From an uncultured Collinsella sp. (GTDB taxonomy: Bacteria; Actinomycetota; Coriobacteriia; Coriobacteriales; Coriobacteriaceae): 15,731 bases of DNA. The notes beneath the pieces were generated by a model that worked only from the letters and a program-made list of their open reading frames with translations, had not been told where the DNA came from and did no database searches. Below, one piece after another: positions 15,035 through 15,731 of the stretch (its first letter is position 1; each line of letters begins with the position of its first letter). Location of the stretch: contig CABUBY010000031.1 in assembly GCA_902489955.1 (NCBI GenBank), positions 1 through 15,731 of the forward strand. Reading direction: 5' to 3'. A program made the translations under genes and the position numbers.

Positions 15035-15533
15035 CCAGTTCCTCCCAGGTTACGCGGATTTTTTCGAGCATCTCGGCGAGTTGTTCGCGCTCGTCGTGGG
15101 TGAGGGCACCAAAGGCCTGCTCTCTAAAGCGAATGCGGGCTGCCTGGTCGATGCGGGCGTTTTCCCGGCCGGTTTCGGTCAGGCGAATGGTGAGCTGCCG
15201 TCGATCCTTGGGGTTACGGCTGCGCTCGATGAGGCCGTTGAGCTCGAGTTTGGACAGGATCTCGGAAAGCGACCCCGGCTTGAGGTCAAAGTGCATGCCG
15301 AGTTCCTGCTGCGACATCTCGCCGCCGGGTTGCTTGGCCAGCAGGCAGATGATGGGCGCCTTGCCGGACACGCCTCCGCCATGAAAATGCATGTAATGGC
15401 CGCAAAACCCAAGCCCATTGAGGATTCGCTTGGCAAGCTTGTCTTCTGAGCTAACCGCTTCGGGTGCATCCGCCGGCTGTGACGGGTCGCCGCCGGGCTC
15501 GTGCGAACAAAGGTTAAGAGGTTCATCGCACAT
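15027..15533 (-). CDS. MarR family transcriptional regulator of the ABC exporter operon
   Basis: A 168-residue winged-helix regulator. The wHTH spans about 57-122: APIICLLAKQPGGEMSQQEL, recognition helix near 84-98 (LKPGSLSEILSKLELNG), and a wing with NPKDRRQLTIRLTETG containing the DxR motif. The C-terminal helix (about 125-165) is for dimerisation. The first 30 residues are polar and probably flexible. Residues 44-51 (CGHYMHFH) hold one Cys and three His close together, with further C2, C9 and H11. It is the first gene of the operon with both ABC subunits and likely represses it, being relieved by a ligand or oxidant. AGGAG lies about 12 nt before the ATG, longer than usual, so start efficiency may be modest. 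A dyad over the promoter is its probable operator. Confidence 0.92.
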   Translation of the reverse strand: MCDEPLNLCSHEPGGDPSQPADAPEAVSSEDKLAKRILNGLGFCGHYMHFHGGGVSGKAPIICLLAKQPGGEMSQQELGMHFDLKPGSLSEILSKLELNGLIERSRNPKDRRQLTIRLTETGRENARIDQAARIRFREQAFGALTHDEREQLAEMLEKIRVTWEELDD

Positions 15534-15554
15534 GAATTAGTGTTGCTCCTTTCT

Positions 15555-15590
15555 TTAGTTAGGTAGTGGAATTGTTTTGTGCCTAACCAA
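15555..15590. promoter_or_regulatory. Putative MarR operator
   Basis: TTAGTTAGG (15555-15563) faces CCTAACCAA (15582-15590): 9-bp arms with 8 complementary positions and an 18-bp centre. The right arm overlaps the -10 box of the MarR promoter and the left arm lies in the leader. A bound MarR dimer pair would block transcription. The role is inferred from position. Confidence 0.55.
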
Positions 15591-15617
15591 TCTAGGAGCA
15601 TGAGAAATGAATGTCAA
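15589..15617 (-). promoter_or_regulatory. Promoter of the MarR-ABC-ABC operon
   Basis: On the minus strand a perfect TTGACA (15617-15612), a 17-nt spacer and TAGATT (15594-15589; 4 of 6 consensus bases). The predicted start near 15582 gives a leader of about 50 nt ahead of the MarR ATG. Confidence 0.7.
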
Positions 15618-15628
15618 GGTACCAAACT

Positions 15629-15664
15629 AGCCGTTACGCGGTTTTACCAAACCGCGTAACGGCT
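15629..15664. terminator. Strong hairpin between the operon promoter and the right-edge gene
   Basis: A perfect 16-bp stem, AGCCGTTACGCGGTTT (15629-15644) with its complement at 15649-15664 and a 4-nt loop. It lies just past the possible gene end at 15682, so a terminator for minus-strand transcription entering from the right is likely, although the tail (AGTTTGG) is poor in T. It could instead be a REP-type palindrome. Confidence 0.55.
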
Positions 15665-15681
15665 CGACGCTGCAAACGCCC

Positions 15682-15731
15682 CTAAGCGGCAATCTGACGT
15701 TCAATCGTCGGTCGCGTACCGAAGTACGCTT
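15682..15731 (-). CDS. Possible C-terminal end of an unidentified gene
   Basis: One minus-strand frame from the right edge reads AYFGTRPTIERQIAA and stops at a TAG (15684-15682), directly before a strong hairpin at 15629-15664. The spacing of stop and hairpin is what a gene end would look like. Only 15 codons are visible and no family is recognised. Another frame ends LRYATDD at a TGA a little earlier, so even the frame is uncertain. Confidence 0.3.
   Translation of the reverse strand, partial: AYFGTRPTIERQIAA

Overview
The window is a compact, GC-rich bacterial chromosome segment, about 60% G+C by eye, with short intergenic gaps, Shine-Dalgarno-led starts and some GTG starts. Protein content and base composition suggest a gut actinobacterium of the Coriobacteriia, most like Collinsella. 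This is an inference from style and families, not from a marker gene. No rRNA, tRNA, CRISPR array, phage gene or complete insertion sequence was found.

Layout. (1) 1-519 (-): N-terminal part of an RlmL-type 23S rRNA methyltransferase, running off the left edge and divergent from a Cof-type HAD phosphatase (595-1422, +). (2) 1616-2320 (+): a small transaldolase. Its last ~26 bp are copied again 156 bp downstream, on the far side of a long palindrome, followed by a strong terminator. (3) 2702-4849 (-): the Tex RNA-binding protein. (4) 4850-5258: a gap holding a 164-bp element with 31-bp inverted ends (28/31 matching) and a terminator. (5) 5259-8573 (-): a three-gene set, SDR dehydrogenase -> OFA-like MFS transporter -> Gfo/Idh/MocA oxidoreductase, divergent from a LysR regulator (8806-9684, +). 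It reads as an inducible catabolic locus: one transporter and two NAD(P)-linked dehydrogenases, substrate unknown. (6) 9728-10819 (-): a membrane diguanylate cyclase with intact GGDEF and a NarX/PilJ-like sensor. (7) 10820-11351: a gap dense in palindromes, including three tandem 62-bp units that carry six GGGAW-N5-WTCCC-like palindromes spaced alternately 33 and 29 bp. (8) 11352-15533 (-): a MarR -> ABC -> ABC operon for a heterodimeric exporter, with two identical-length 8-nt gene overlaps. (9) The right edge holds a hairpin and perhaps the last 15 codons of another minus-strand gene.

Main results. The second ABC subunit, the one carrying the normal catalytic glutamate and switch histidine, is broken by an apparent ~44-nt out-of-frame deletion just after Walker A. 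The first subunit has the degenerate residues (Asp for Glu, Gln for His). As sequenced the pump should therefore be inactive. The most unusual non-coding structure is the 62-bp tandem palindrome array; its period is not a multiple of three, so it is a DNA or RNA feature rather than a protein repeat. Several other palindromic elements suggest a genome with many small dispersed repeats.
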